Below, piece by piece: positions 52,366 through 63,129 of a stretch of DNA of 64,000 bases (position 1 is the first letter of the stretch; every line of letters starts with the position of its first letter). Position numbers and translations under genes: made by a program. The notes beneath the pieces were generated by a model. The model ran no database searches, was not told the origin of the DNA, and saw only the letters and a program-made list of their open reading frames with translations. Location: positions 888,001 through 952,000 of the forward strand of contig OX031060.1 in assembly GCA_943736015.1 (NCBI GenBank). Direction: 5' to 3'. This DNA comes from Tridacna crocea. Its lineage: Eukaryota; Mollusca; Bivalvia; Cardiida; Cardiidae.

Positions 52366-52614
52366 ATATGGTATTCGGACATTTGCGTAAAGTGTCGTCT
52401 CGGATCAGCCTGTGCAGTCCGCGCAGGCTAATCCGAGACAGCACTTTTCGACTATATTAGATTCTGTCCTACGGTAGAGTGGCACAAAACAGAAAATTAC
52501 ATAAAAACGGAAAGTTTCGTTTCGGATCAGCCTTCGCAGATTGCACAAGCTGATCCGAGACGACACTTTACACAAATATCCGAATGCTTCTTTTCGCGTG
52601 TTTCAAGCCATATA
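52366..52614. repeat. FB-C foldback element
   Basis: TATTCGGACATTTGCGTAAA ... TACACAAATATCCGAATGC; two GGATCAGCCT / AGGCTAATCC hairpins inside. Confidence 0.88.
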
Positions 52615-52849
52615 ACTTTCTTGATGTGATATAATACATCGCGGAAGTGTATTAAAGCCCCTATTTGCATGGCGCTGCTCTATGTAAATCGTATCTGACT
52701 CAATGTGCTATCATGAAAATATAAACCTATCTAACATTATACATCTGTCGGTGTTTTCTAGATCGTTCTTTGGTAGATGGCCCAAAAATAGCCTTTTCGA
52801 TGACTGTACCGTCTATTTTGGAAAACAGAATACTGGCGGAAGTCCATGG

Positions 52850-53030
52850 GCCTGTATTCACCAACCAAGAACCTTGCTTGTCTTATTCTCCAGGATTTTC
52901 TACATTTGTAAGTAACAGAACTTCTGATTGGCTAAACCATTCGGTTTAGCCAATCAGAAGTTGTGTTACTTACAACAAACCTTGGAGAATAAGACTAAGA
53001 ATATTTTCAGGAATGGTTGGTATACAGGCG
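52850..53030. repeat. FB-D foldback element
   Basis: CCTGTATTCACCAACCAAGA to GGTTGGTATACAGG; centre CTTCTGATTGGCTAAACCAT and complement is a 34-bp near-perfect palindrome. Confidence 0.9.
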
Positions 53031-53145
53031 CATATCATGTCTTGGAAGTGTACATTACAATATCTTTTAGTATATATCTTATGATTTTAGTACTTTGATG
53101 CCGATTGCTAAGCATAGGTCAAGGTCAGCTCGCTCCTTCATACAG

Positions 53146-53479
53146 TCCTTGTCTGCGCATGTCATATTCTCCGAAGATTAGATCTTTCTTATAAGACACA
53201 TCACTCTCCCCAATATTGGGGAGATTGTAGTAATACGTGCCATAAGGTAGCAATGGAGAAAATGGCTGTTATTTATACGTTTGAGGAAATATCAGGCCTA
53301 TTTTAGCTCCAGATTTCTCTTAACTGCTGATCATAGCTGAATGAATCGCACCAGGTATATAGCGTTTTATTGAGTAAACGTTTATTTTAGTTTGAAATTC
53401 AAAGTAACGGATGTCGCGTAGAAAAGTAGTTCGGTTCTGTACCCAGGATTACCATTAGATAGATGAGTATTTGTAGAAT
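53146..53479 (-). repeat. Dispersed repeat R, copy 2
   Basis: Inverted relative of 33103-33398 (GTCTGCGCATGTCATATTCT at one end, ATAGATGAGTATTTGTAGAA at the other). It lacks the FB-C element that abuts copy 1. Confidence 0.75.
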
Positions 53480-53920
53480 GCCATCTAGTGGGAGATAATG
53501 TCATACAGTCCGATCTAGCGGGTTCTAATTTCAACCCTGCCAGTGGTTCCAACTTTTCAAAGCCTTATTACACCTATAAAACTAATACGTGTATACATGT
53601 GTTCGGTTCCGTTGGCTTTTGTAATTTCGCGATATGAATGAAAGTGACTGACATCCATTATCGCCTTGCTACTTGCTGTACAGAAATCTGAGAAACTCAT
53701 CAGCCGAGCTCATAAACCCTGTACATTATGCAGACGACTTTGGTTACCTCTGAAACGGACACTTTGGAAACATTGTAACAAATGATGCAGCTGTTCCGAA
53801 ATTGAGCAGTTTCTTTATTGACTTTTGAAGAAATCAATCTAGACACAAGCTAAATAAATCCTACTCAGTTCTGATATTCTTGTCTATACATGTATAGAAG
53901 CGTGTATATGAAAGTTTGGC

Positions 53921-54150
53921 CTTACCAAACAATCCCTGGCTTTTACGGCTCTTAGAAAGAAGCCTTTTGAAAACATTGTGGGAAAAGGAGAAAATTCTGG
54001 TAACCAGCATTTTCTCCTTTTCCCACAATGTTTTCTACCCTTCCAAGGAAAAAATTTAAAAAATCAATGTTTTTAGTCTCATTAATTCTATTGTCTGCAA
54101 ATGCTTTCAATTTGGATAAGTCAAAAAATTTGTAGTTGGGTAAAAGGTTA
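53921..54150 (+). repeat. FB-A foldback element
   Basis: CCTTACCAAACAATCCCTGG left end; palindrome 53977-54038; right end GGTAAAAGGTTA. Confidence 0.88.
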
Positions 54151-54300
54151 GGGTTGAAAAAATCGTGGGAGTGATAGTATTTCTGATGTTTTCCTACACC
54201 CAGAACTCTCTGTGTAAAAATAAACGAGCTATGTCGTGATAAAAGGGGGCTTAATGCTGTCTCCATGATTAATGATACATAGCAAGTGATAAATATAATT

Positions 54301-54376
54301 ATCGTCGGTTGCTTCCAAAACCCCGTAACTACAGCTTGTAACAAGCTGTAGTTACGAGGTTTTGGAAGCACACCGA
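54301..54376. repeat. FB-F hairpin, copy 3
   Basis: CGTCGGTTGCTTCCAAAACC ... GGTTTTGGAAGCACACCGACG. Relative to copy 2, CTTCAAAAAC became CTTCCAAAAC and the other arm GTTTTTGAAG became GTTTTGGAAG: mirrored changes again. Confidence 0.9.
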
Positions 54377-54424
54377 CGTTATATATCATGTAATCCAATT
54401 TGGTCTCCAAACCGACTGATTCAT

Positions 54425-55199
54425 GAGGTAAAATGGACCTTTAACACGCAGAAAGTTTACCTAAAGCAAAAAGGCTGACCTGGGTCAATACGTGAAGCCC
54501 CCTTTTCATAGAGTATTGCTAAACCGTATTTTAAGCAAATGAACAGATACAAGGAGAGGGCATGAAACCTTATCAGCGTGAAATATGCGAACTTGGCATG
54601 GAGTCAGGAGATGGATTTTGCAGGTGTACTTTTTCTTTAATTAGACTGCGGTCTGGCGGAGGAAAAATTACTTTTCTGCTTCGACCCTTGTTTTGTTTTT
54701 CTAGCCCCTTCTAATCTTCGTATCCCGTAGTCTTGGAGTTAATTAAAGAAGATGTAGACCAAGATAAGACTGTGTGGTCGAGCAGCCTGATCGTCGAATG
54801 CTGTTTTCGATACTTGAATAAGGACCATTCTTCAGTTATTTCCCTTGATTCTTCTCGGTACTACACTTGGTTCTGATAAGGGAATTACTTGGGTTTTATC
54901 CTTGATTTTCTTGCACTGGACAGCTATTTTCCTGGGGCAATATTTCAACTAAATCTAGTTAGACTGTTTCAAATATCAATATATACAGAGTTCCTGGTGA
55001 TTAAGAACAGAATTGGATTTGAATTACACGTGGACCTTAAACATATCATCCCCAACTTTCAGCTGCAGGTCGAGCAAGAGTTACTCTCCTTGGAACTTAT
55101 CGATTATCTGGTCCGAAAGGATTTCCGATAACGGCCTGTCATATAGGATTCTGAAGGAAAAACTTTTTGATCGACTAAAACACATTTTTCTTCTAAAAT
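54425..55199. other. No gene seen
   Basis: FB-G-like scrap near 54476 and FB-B-like scrap at 54750-54800. The plus-strand open stretch at 54889-55131 shows no recognisable motif. Confidence 0.45.
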
Positions 55200-55560
55200 G
55201 ATTAAAATCTATAACGTCTTGAAGTATTCTGTAATATCTCTACTTTACTTCAATATAATTTTAATTCCTGTGGCAAAATGGGAAGTTGCGTCCATTTTGA
55301 TTTAAAGTTACTGACCCATTCTCCTTCTTATTTCTATAGAAAGGTTTAAGAAATTTGCTCTTGCGCCGTTTTTGACGCTAAATAACATAAAAATGAATTG
55401 CAAGAAAAAAATGTATAACGTCTTGAAGTATTCTATGTTTTGTTGTGATTATGATCAAAGTACTCGTTTACATTTGTTGAATTGAGATCTTGCGTCCATT
55501 TTAATTTAAAAACGACACTAGCGTTAATTTTTGTATAAAAATGCTGTATCGAGCTAAGTG
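55195..55560. repeat. Direct duplication, two units of about 205 bp
   Basis: TATAACGTCTTGAAGTATTC occurs at 55209 and 55414, each followed by TTGCGTCCATTTTGATTTAA-like sequence; the rest is diverged. Confidence 0.75.
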
Positions 55561-56109
55561 AGATTTTAAGACTGGGTGAAAAGATTTAGCAACGGATAAA
55601 GGGAAGATAAGAAATGATGACATGATAACCTTGTCTGTATTGTTTTGTTAAACCTGGATCCTGGTTTTACACATTGTCCAAATATAATTTATAATGACTG
55701 TATTTATCATTTTTATACATGTACGTGTGTATTATTTGCATCAGTGAAAACTTTTAAGAGATTTGTAAAAACCATTATCTTCCCAGTATCGTCTTTTTTA
55801 GTTCTTTCTCGGAAAATAATTTCAATTTAGTTAGCGTAAATTTCTTTAAATTGCATTTTTATTTAATTATTGTCTTTATTTCTAAAGAAGATTGAATTTG
55901 TTGTACTATTGGATCGTTATAATAATTATGCAGTCAATAGACCAGTAACAAACTGTACAAAATAAGCAGTCTGATCCTGGGCCGAATCGGTTTTATTTAA
56001 TGTGTCGAAATTCTTTTGGCTTAAAAAAATTGACGTTGCAATATCAGTATGTGACTGAAATCAGCAGAAAACAATTTGCGTTTTGGGAGTATTGATATGA
56101 CACGTACAG
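55561..56109. other. No gene seen
   Basis: AT-rich; an FB-B scrap near 55940-55985 (AAGCAGTCTGATCCTGGGCC). Confidence 0.5.
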
Positions 56110-56328
56110 CACACTCCCGAATTTCAACGGCCCTGCATAAAACCTTGTGTAAACATTGTGAGAAAAGGAGAAATACCAATATCCAGTATTGTTTCCTTTT
56201 CTTACAATGTTTTCTACTCTTTTAAAGTGAAGAATATCAATTTAGCTACATTTAATTTATTTTCTGAAATTGCTTTTTTTTTAAAGTTGGTGAAGTCAAA
56301 AAGTTCTCCATATAGGAAAAGGTTTTAA
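56110..56328 (+). repeat. FB-A copy, decayed
   Basis: Palindrome 56151-56212 with mirrored loop changes (ACCAATATCCAGTATTG); right end GGAAAAGGTTTTAA. Confidence 0.75.
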
Positions 56329-57606
56329 ATTATTGACTTTTGAAAATACATGAGAGGGAGAAAATACATGTGATCAGATTGAAAATAGCAAGGAAATTTG
56401 AATATGTGAGCTGTCGCCATAAAATACTTTTGAAAATGCATTAATCATCACACATTTGCAAGTAAAAAGCTAAAGAGAGAAGGCGGCAAATTGGACTTCC
56501 TTATACAAAATCTTGTTAAACTTGACTTTAAATCCTTATAAATAATCTCACAAAAAAATTCTGATCTTAGTTTAAACATTTAGTTTTAATTTATTCAATA
56601 TATTAACACCATTCATTTACAACAACATGTATTGCGAAAAGGATTGAAACGAAAGCATCAAAGCTTATATAGTTCCTCTCCCTGAAGAAGTCTGATTTTT
56701 TTTCCTGATACTTTCTTTCCGATTACCCCATATAAATGTATCAATGTATACCATTACGTAACACCAATCAAGATACCCGATAGGCGTCTTATCTAACAGT
56801 GAGACTCGGTCATCATCGGAGAACCCCGGCACAATGCAAACGATCAGGGAAAAAGAAAGAAAATACGATAGTTGCTTTAAAAAAGTGTAAAAAGGGCTAA
56901 AATGTATTTTCTAAATGACTGAAAACTACGCCATATTAAAGAACAATAAATAAGCTTTCTGACTTCCCTGAAGATAATTTTGATTTTCCAACAATATTGC
57001 GCAGGCTGATTTATGTTTACCGTGTGCTCACAAAACCACTGACTTCTTCTAAAAAATGACGAAATTATTTTAAAAAGAACTGACCTATTGAACATAAAAG
57101 GTAAAAAAATATAATTTGTATACGGTTGGTTTGTTTATGATAGATCAGACGACACCAGTGTGGTCTGATCTACCAACACACTTTCCCCAGCCTAATATAC
57201 ATGTACGTACACGTTTTTGTGACGACGCTATGCAAAACAATTACAATAAAATACCGTCTGCTGACTATGTAATAGCTCTATGTAATAGCTCTATGCTACA
57301 GGTTGGAAATTAATGTTTTCAAAAACATTGTAACAAGAGAAGCCTCTTCATAATATCCTTAACTTTGTGGGTAGCTATTCAGAAATATATCCAACCGAAG
57401 TATTTTTACTATTGTACCATTTTTGTTGATAAATCAATAAAAATATCAGAGATTGAATTCAAAATTATGATGAAAAAATCAGAGATAAAATTCCAAAGAT
57501 GCAGTAAACAAATGTGCTGTTACATTTCGAGCGTTCGTGTCGCGCTCCTCCCGCGGCTTTAGTCTCATCATAAGACATTTGTACTGCGGATGTTTTTCTC
57601 TTTTTT
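56329..57606. other. No gene seen
   Basis: AT-rich sequence with an FB-B-like scrap GATCAGACGACACCAGTGTG at 57143. Short ORFs here lack recognisable domains. Confidence 0.5.
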
Positions 57607-57780
57607 TAACTCTTCAGGAACTGGCAATGTATGACTGCCCCAATATTTAAAGCAGTTGTAGACAACACAATAAATATGGCTCAAATTATTCAATTTGTAT
57701 TAATTAAGGCATGACAACATTGCTTGAAAAAGAGCAATTGCTGGTCAAAAGCATTTCTATAGCTGACCATAATTTTTCAA
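57607..57780 (-). repeat. FB-A copy, strongly decayed
   Basis: TTAACTCTTCAGGAACTGGC, AGCAGTTGTAGACAACACAA and an eroded palindrome at 57710-57765. Confidence 0.55.
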
Positions 57781-58299
57781 ACGCGTGCGTTCGGTAAAAT
57801 TTGAGGTAGATCAAATTGTAAGACCTGAAAGGAAAACAAATCCTACAAGTTTTGGTACCCCAGTAATTTACAACCCCAGATATCCCGCAGAGTTGTTTTC
57901 CAATAAATTGAAACCCTCTACACTCGAAGCGCAAAATTCGGGTTATAAGTGCAAAGGGTTTGCAGAGATCGCCAGTCAATATATAATTCCACATGTGATC
58001 GATTTCACGGCCAAAAGGGATCAAACTCTCATAATTTAATTGGCTTACATAACGGTCAAGTAACAGTTACCGGGTTTGATTTGCATGATAAAGTTGGCCA
58101 TGATCAAAAAATAATTGTTATAACTATCGCGACATCCCCAAAGGAACCAAGGATAAAAACAAAGGAATAAAGGTGAAAGGACCACTGTGTTATTTGGTTA
58201 CCTTCAGTCTTTATCCGGCAAGGGAGATAATTTAATTGACAGGAATGCTTCCCTCCCAGCTTTACAACAGCGATGCCCTGTAAAATGGGTGCTTCATAC
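57781..58299. other. Unassigned stretch, open on both strands
   Basis: Plus-strand 57785-58039 is open for 84 codons, minus-strand 58024-57704 for 106 codons. Neither shows a known domain or splice support. Confidence 0.35.
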
Positions 58300-58440
58300 G
58301 TCTGCTAAAATGTTCGACCCATGTCAGCCTTTGTAGTCCAAGCAAGCTGACATGAATCGATACTTTTTGCTGTTGTGAAGTCTTCTGCATGTCAAGGGGA
58401 TATTCTACCTCCAGATTCAGTCGACTATTAGATCAAGTAG
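58300..58440. repeat. FB-G copy
   Basis: CCATGTCAGCCTTTGTAGTC / AGCAAGCTGACATG, then CTACCTCCAGATTCAG. Confidence 0.55.
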
Positions 58441-58463
58441 AGTTGATGAATTCATATTAATGG

Positions 58464-58525
58464 CATGCATCACACGAAAAGAGTCATTCGGACATTGGTG
58501 TAAAGTGCTATTTCGCGCACTTTTC
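58464..58525. repeat. FB-C fragment
   Basis: CACACGAAAAGAGTCATTCG then GACATTGGTGTAAAGTGC only. Confidence 0.7.
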
Positions 58526-58557
58526 ATAAAGGCTATTAATTTTGGTCAATTTCGTAT

Positions 58558-58787
58558 CTTTACCCTTTATCCCATATGGCATATCTATGGCATCTCTAAT
58601 TGAACCTAAATAACAGCAAGGATGAAGCCGTTTCTTATGTGTAAATGGCACCTTTTTATAGCATAGAAAACATTGTGACAAAAGGTGAAATTGCTCGTCA
58701 CAAGCAATTTCAACTTTTGCCACAATGTTTTCCAAAGGCTCCTACAAGCAATGTGTAGAAATGAGTATCTATGGAGTAAAGGGTTAA
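58558..58787 (-). repeat. FB-A2 foldback element, full length
   Basis: Same flanks as 20464 in opposite orientation; palindrome 58662-58730 (ACAAAAGGTGAAATTGCTCG). Right TTAA intact. Confidence 0.9.
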
Positions 58788-59014
58788 TGAAAGTTAGGCA
58801 CCGTAGGCGTTAACAGTAAGCTGACAGTAAAACATAAGGCACTGCAATTTAATTTGTTTATGGACAGTATCTATAAATGATATAGTTCTATAAAAAAAAA
58901 ACAAAAAGCTTGAATTCAGTTGATACGTTAAATATGCAGAGGCCGATACTTAGAATTATAGGTTTAGCATTGCTGCATGAAAAGGAATTCGTTGAGACAA
59001 ATCTTTTAAGGTAA

Positions 59015-59300
59015 GACCTGTGTAATGGAAAACAGCTATTTTCACTAAAATATCATCCTGCAAAATAAGCTATAATTAAAAATGAGTATTATTGAACTGC
59101 TTTCACCTTTTCATTTTTTCCATTTTTTCCTTCTTTGAATTATCATTTATAAATCTAAAACCGCTATATTCTCAATTCAAAAAGAGATAATAATTACCTC
59201 CCTTTTCAGAATACTAACAAAAGTATCAAAAATAATTTCAACGGAATTTCTGATCCGTTAGAAATGTGCAAAAATAGTATTTCTGCATAAATCCCTATTT
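59015..59300 (-). repeat. Dispersed repeat Q, copy 2
   Basis: Inverted match to 35115-35435 (TGGAAAACAGCTATTTTCAC, AATGAGTATTATTGAACTGC, TTAGAAATGTGCAAAAATAG). Confidence 0.75.
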
Positions 59301-59499
59301 ATCCTTATATATAAACCGATTTGAATTTTTGCCCCATGTTCACTGGAAGTGCATTACACAGGTCTTACTTTAAATTAGGCAGTCCCGGGAAAAATTCTTG
59401 AGCAAACGGTAAAAGGGGTTCTAATGCATCTCCGTAATCTGTTATACCATGGTAAATCAATAACTTGTTATAGATTAACAAAATCTATTTACTCTAGCA

Positions 59500-59590
59500 A
59501 CCTACTGAATGATAAGGTAGACTGGTCCTTTGACACGCAGAAAAAGTTGCGACCCAGGTCAGTCTGCGACAGTTCGATACTTTTTAAAAT
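59500..59590. repeat. FB-G fragment
   Basis: GGTAGACTGGTCCTTTGACA and CCCAGGTCAGTCTGCGACAG. Confidence 0.5.
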
Positions 59591-59912
59591 GCCTTGTACA
59601 CGTTTTTTTTATGGTTTTCATTGAGTCCTCCAACTCTGATTTCAACAGAGTCGATTTGAAAACCAAGCACAGCAAACAAGTTTGGTTTCGTGGCGCACGG
59701 ACTGCTTTGTTAGTTGAATGAATGAACATTTTCAGCTCTTCTATCAGATGCAGACAATGCGAATTCCAGGATGTTTTGACCAAGATCATCACATATGAAT
59801 CAGGCTGCATGTTCTTTGTACTATGATCCGGATATATACACTTTAGACAACAACCCACAAAGAACCTTTCATGTAAAGGTTTACATTAATATAAATACCA
59901 GGGTTGACGTAC

Positions 59913-60006
59913 CTAAGATGTAAGATAATAATAATTCATGCAAACATAAATCTCTTCCAGTTCGGACCCCTTGCCGATAGGAGGTTGCTCAGATTTGATG
60001 TTAGGT
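59913..60006 (-). CDS. Possible exon following 60744-60898
   Basis: Acceptor TTTTTATCTAG ends at 60007. With the two bases left by the upstream candidate it reads R-PNIKSEQPPIGKGSELEE and stops at TAG 59915-59913. A strong-looking donor GTACGT directly follows the stop, so it may instead be untranslated. No family recognised. Confidence 0.25.
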
Positions 60007-60306
60007 CTAGATAAAAACGAATTTTACATGATTAGATTTACACATACATGTATCGAAGAGACTTTTTTACCTATAACAGTAGAGACTACTGCCTTTGACT
60101 TCAGCAGGATAATATATTCCTTTTCGACGCCTTCCTTCCGTCAATGAGCTGGACTAGACAAGTCTCTTTTTTTCGGCGATGCTGATTACTTTTTGAGTGT
60201 ACTGTATTAAAATGAATAAATAGCTCTTTTGAATTGGTAAAAAATCTGGACGTGTTTATTTTACGGGTCCCTGCTCTGTGGAAGCGGTTTATTTGCATTG
60301 TTTCTC

Positions 60307-60530
60307 TTAACTCTTAACTTGCTGAGTAAGTTGAAAGAAACTTTCAAGCCGATAGGTAAAACTGATAAAAAAAATGTTTAATTCAAACTATTTTTGGACA
60401 AAAATATTTCCTTATCGGCCAGTGTAGATCCAAGATCAGACTGCACGTTCTGTGCAGTCTGATCTTGATCTACACTGTCCGCAAGAAGTCAGTAAGTCGC
60501 GCTTAGAGCACTGTATTAGAATGGGAACTT
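60307..60530. repeat. FB-B foldback element
   Basis: Left AACTCTTAACTTGCTGAGTA; palindrome 60420-60478 (TAGATCCAAGATCAGACTGC, full complement); ends CAGTAAGTCGCGCTTAGAGC. Confidence 0.87.
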
Positions 60531-60743
60531 ACGTGAGAGCTTACATTATACATCTAGGATGGTTCTAAGTATAGTTCTAACTGCTTGTACAAATCAGGAA
60601 CGTGCCAATTATTGTTTCATTGTTTGAATAGACGGTCGTTTCTTCTTTTTATCTTCATGTAGACCTGTTCGACAGGAAAACTAATTAGTGTTCCGCTGTT
60701 CTACTACAGTTTATTCTTCCGCCTACAAGTGAATCATGCTCAC

Positions 60744-60898
60744 CTGAAAAGGGGGATTACTGGGTCCTCAAAAAAATAATTCGGCATTCCTTGGGTGATG
60801 GGAGCCATCAACTCCCTGAGCTGTATCTGGTGGATTGATATGATTGGTGCATAACCGGAAATACGCCGGTTTACCGTTCTGAAAGTTGTAAGGCTCCT
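60744..60898 (-). CDS. Possible exon of an unrecognised gene
   Basis: 155-bp stretch between acceptor TTTTTTAAG and donor GTGAGC (60743), open in one frame: SLTTFRTVNRRISGYAPIIS, then IHQIQLRELMAPITQ, GMPNYFFEDPVIPLF. It reads like protein, but an open run this long also occurs by chance and I cannot name a family. Could also be a 5' UTR exon. Confidence 0.3.
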
Positions 60899-61430
60899 CT
60901 TAAAAAAGAAAACTTGAGTTTCAGTTTTCTATCAAAATCTGTCTGTTTCTGTTGAGTTGGCAAACAGTTCATACATTCATTACTTATCGATTCCGATTAA
61001 AGTTTTCACCGAGAGATAAATAGATGTGAATAACTTCATCGAGGTTTTTCATGTCGTTGCTAAACGACTGACAGTCGCGCGCCATGTATAAGATCACGTG
61101 ATTCGCTGTTCAAACGGAAACGACCGTTATACGGACGAGGTAAGATGTAGGTACGGAATCAGCCGAGCGCAAAAAATATCGACCCGTGTCAACTTTTACA
61201 ATTAAAGAATGATTTGTACAATCCCATACAGGGCCTATTTCTCTCAGCATTTTATTAGATAGTTTGACTGTGAATAATTTTTAAGATGAACTATTTGTTG
61301 TGCTTGAGTTTCCCCGGTTTAGGGTTAGAGCTTTCAACAGACGAACAGGAAGAAAACCTCTTATTTTATAATACATGTAGTCTCTGCTGGAGTTAGATCT
61401 AGAGGGCTGAGTTAAGACGCTATACAGACC
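60899..61430. other. Possible promoter region, no gene seen
   Basis: CpG-containing segment 61060-61145 with TCACGTGA and CGCGCGCC; otherwise featureless. Confidence 0.3.
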
Positions 61431-61439
61431 AACTTCTGC

Positions 61440-61641
61440 AATCTGTCCGTTATTTACCAACTGTTCTAAGGAAGATTATTTGTCTTATTCTCCGGACTTT
61501 CATCAGTGTGAAAGTAACAGAACCTCTGATTGGCTAAACCAAATGGTTTAGCCAATCAGAAGTTCTGTTACTTTCACTGTCAGAAAATATTGAAGATTAA
61601 GACAAAGAACGTTCTTAAGAATGGTTGGTGAATACGGACCC
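61440..61641. repeat. FB-D foldback element
   Basis: Perfect centre CTCTGATTGGCTAAACCAAA/TGGTTTAGCCAATCAGAAG; right end TGGTTGGTGAATACGGACCC. Confidence 0.9.
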
Positions 61642-61687
61642 TGCAATTGATTATAACTAACATTGACGGTTTTGATACTAAATTAAG

Positions 61688-61892
61688 TCTGTACCAAACG
61701 AAAAATTATTAAGACTGGTAAAAATACTTACACATCGTAAATCTTTTGTGTCGAAAATGATCAACTTTGTCTTAGAAAACGTCTGAGGCATCATTGGGAA
61801 AAAGGGAAATGTTGGTTAGCAACGTTTCTCCTTTTCCTTTAATGTTTTCAAAAGCACTCTTCTTAGGGTAGTTGAAATTCAAGATTGTTTAA
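61688..61892 (-). repeat. FB-A copy, decayed
   Basis: CTGTACCAAACGAAAAATTA left; palindrome 61790-61850 with partly matched changes (GGGAAATGTTGG / CAACGTTTCTCC). Right TTAA shared with the next copy. Confidence 0.75.
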
Positions 61893-62117
61893 CTCTTCAC
61901 CAGAGAATCCCGACTTTTGACTACCCCGAAAAGGGAGCCTTCTGAAAACAATGTGGGAAAAGGAGAAAATGCTGGTAACCAGCATTTTCTCCTTTTCCCA
62001 CAATGTTTTCAAACATTTCCAGAACAATCTACAGAATTTAAGTCGCATTAAATTTGTCGTCTGCAAATGCTTTCAATTTGAACCAGTCTTAAATTTTGTC
62101 GTTTGATATAGGGTTTA
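61889..62117 (+). repeat. FB-A foldback element, full length
   Basis: TTAACTCTTCACCAGAGAAT; perfect palindrome 61949-62008; right end ATATAGGGTTTA. Confidence 0.92.
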
Positions 62118-62291
62118 TAAAGGGAAGCTTATGATTTGTGTACCAAGGGTTAATTTTTCGCTGATGAAGAAAGATCAAGAGGATACCATCGTTACCTTGA
62201 TTCCGCCATAAACTGTTGGCAGGAAGTCGGTGTGACGTAAAACACAAGTATAAACCAAATATTCTGATAACGTGATTACAGATCAGCTTCG

Positions 62292-62520
62292 TTAACGCTT
62301 TCCCAAACAATCCCTGGTTTTTATGGATCTGGAATAGCAGCCTTTTGAAAACATTGTGGGAAAAGGAGAAAATGCTGATAACCAGCATTTTCTCCTTTTC
62401 CCACAATGTTTTCTACCCTATCATAGACAGAAATCATCTTTTCAGCAAGAGGTGAATTGTTGTCTGCAAATGCTTACAATTTGGTCTAGTCCAAAAATTT
62501 GTCGTTTGGGAAAGGGTTAA
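62292..62520 (+). repeat. FB-A foldback element, full length
   Basis: TTAA ends; palindrome 62346-62411; right-flank subtype shared with 7345 and 34864. Confidence 0.93.
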
Positions 62521-62594
62521 CGCCCGGACGACAAAACTTTAGAATTGTCTAAATTGAAAGGAATTTTGCAGACGAGAAAATAAATGTAACTTAA
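62521..62594 (-). repeat. FB-A flank fragment
   Basis: CGGACGACAAAACTTTAGAA to GCAGACGAGAAAATAAATG, ending at the TTAA of the next copy. Confidence 0.7.
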
Positions 62595-62818
62595 CCCATT
62601 ACCACACAATCCCTACTTTTGACGCCCCTAAGAAAGAAGCCTTTGGAAAACATTGTGGGAAAAGGAGAAAATGCTGCTAACCAGCATTGTCTCCTTTTCC
62701 CACAATGCTTTCTACCCTTCCCAGATCAAATTCCAAATTTTCAGTGAGTTCTATTTTGTTGTCTGCAAATTCTTTCAATTTGGACGAGTCTAAAATTTTG
62801 TCGTTTGGTAATGAGTTA
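62591..62818 (+). repeat. FB-A foldback element, full length
   Basis: TTAA ends; palindrome 62645-62709 with one right-arm change (CATTGTCTCC). Confidence 0.93.
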
Positions 62819-62967
62819 AACATTGAAATTTGCCCAGGGCAAGGAAGAAAACCTTGTGGGAAAAGAAGGAAATGCTGGTTACCACAATATTCTCCTTTTC
62901 CCACATGTTTTCGAAGGCTTCCTTTCTCGGCGTAGTTAAAAGTCAAACTTGTGTAATAAAGGGTTAA
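62815..62967 (-). repeat. FB-A copy with deleted left flank
   Basis: Shares TTAA at both ends with its neighbours; palindrome 62846-62915 eroded. Confidence 0.85.
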
Positions 62968-63075
62968 CTCTTTGCGTTTCACAGACAACAAGATGTGATG
63001 TCGTGAACAGTGTGGATCAGGATTAGACTGCACAAAATGTACTGTCTGATCTTGGATCTACATAGTTCGATTTGT
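62964..63075. repeat. FB-B copy, partial
   Basis: Starts at the TTAA shared with FB-A; GGATCAGGATTAGACTGCAC / CTGTCTGATCTTGGATCTAC palindrome. Confidence 0.75.
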
Positions 63076-63129
63076 CGTGAAGTATATTTGTCTGAAGAAC
63101 AGATGATATGCAATATTTTGTGTATTACC

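Noticed and set aside
54889-55201. Plus-strand ORF beginning MGFILDFLALDS
   Set aside because: No recognisable motif and no splice support; sits beside a duplicated non-coding segment.
57704-58039. 84- and 106-residue ORFs on opposite strands
   Set aside because: No domain, no splice signals in phase, and overlapping open frames on both strands are expected by chance.
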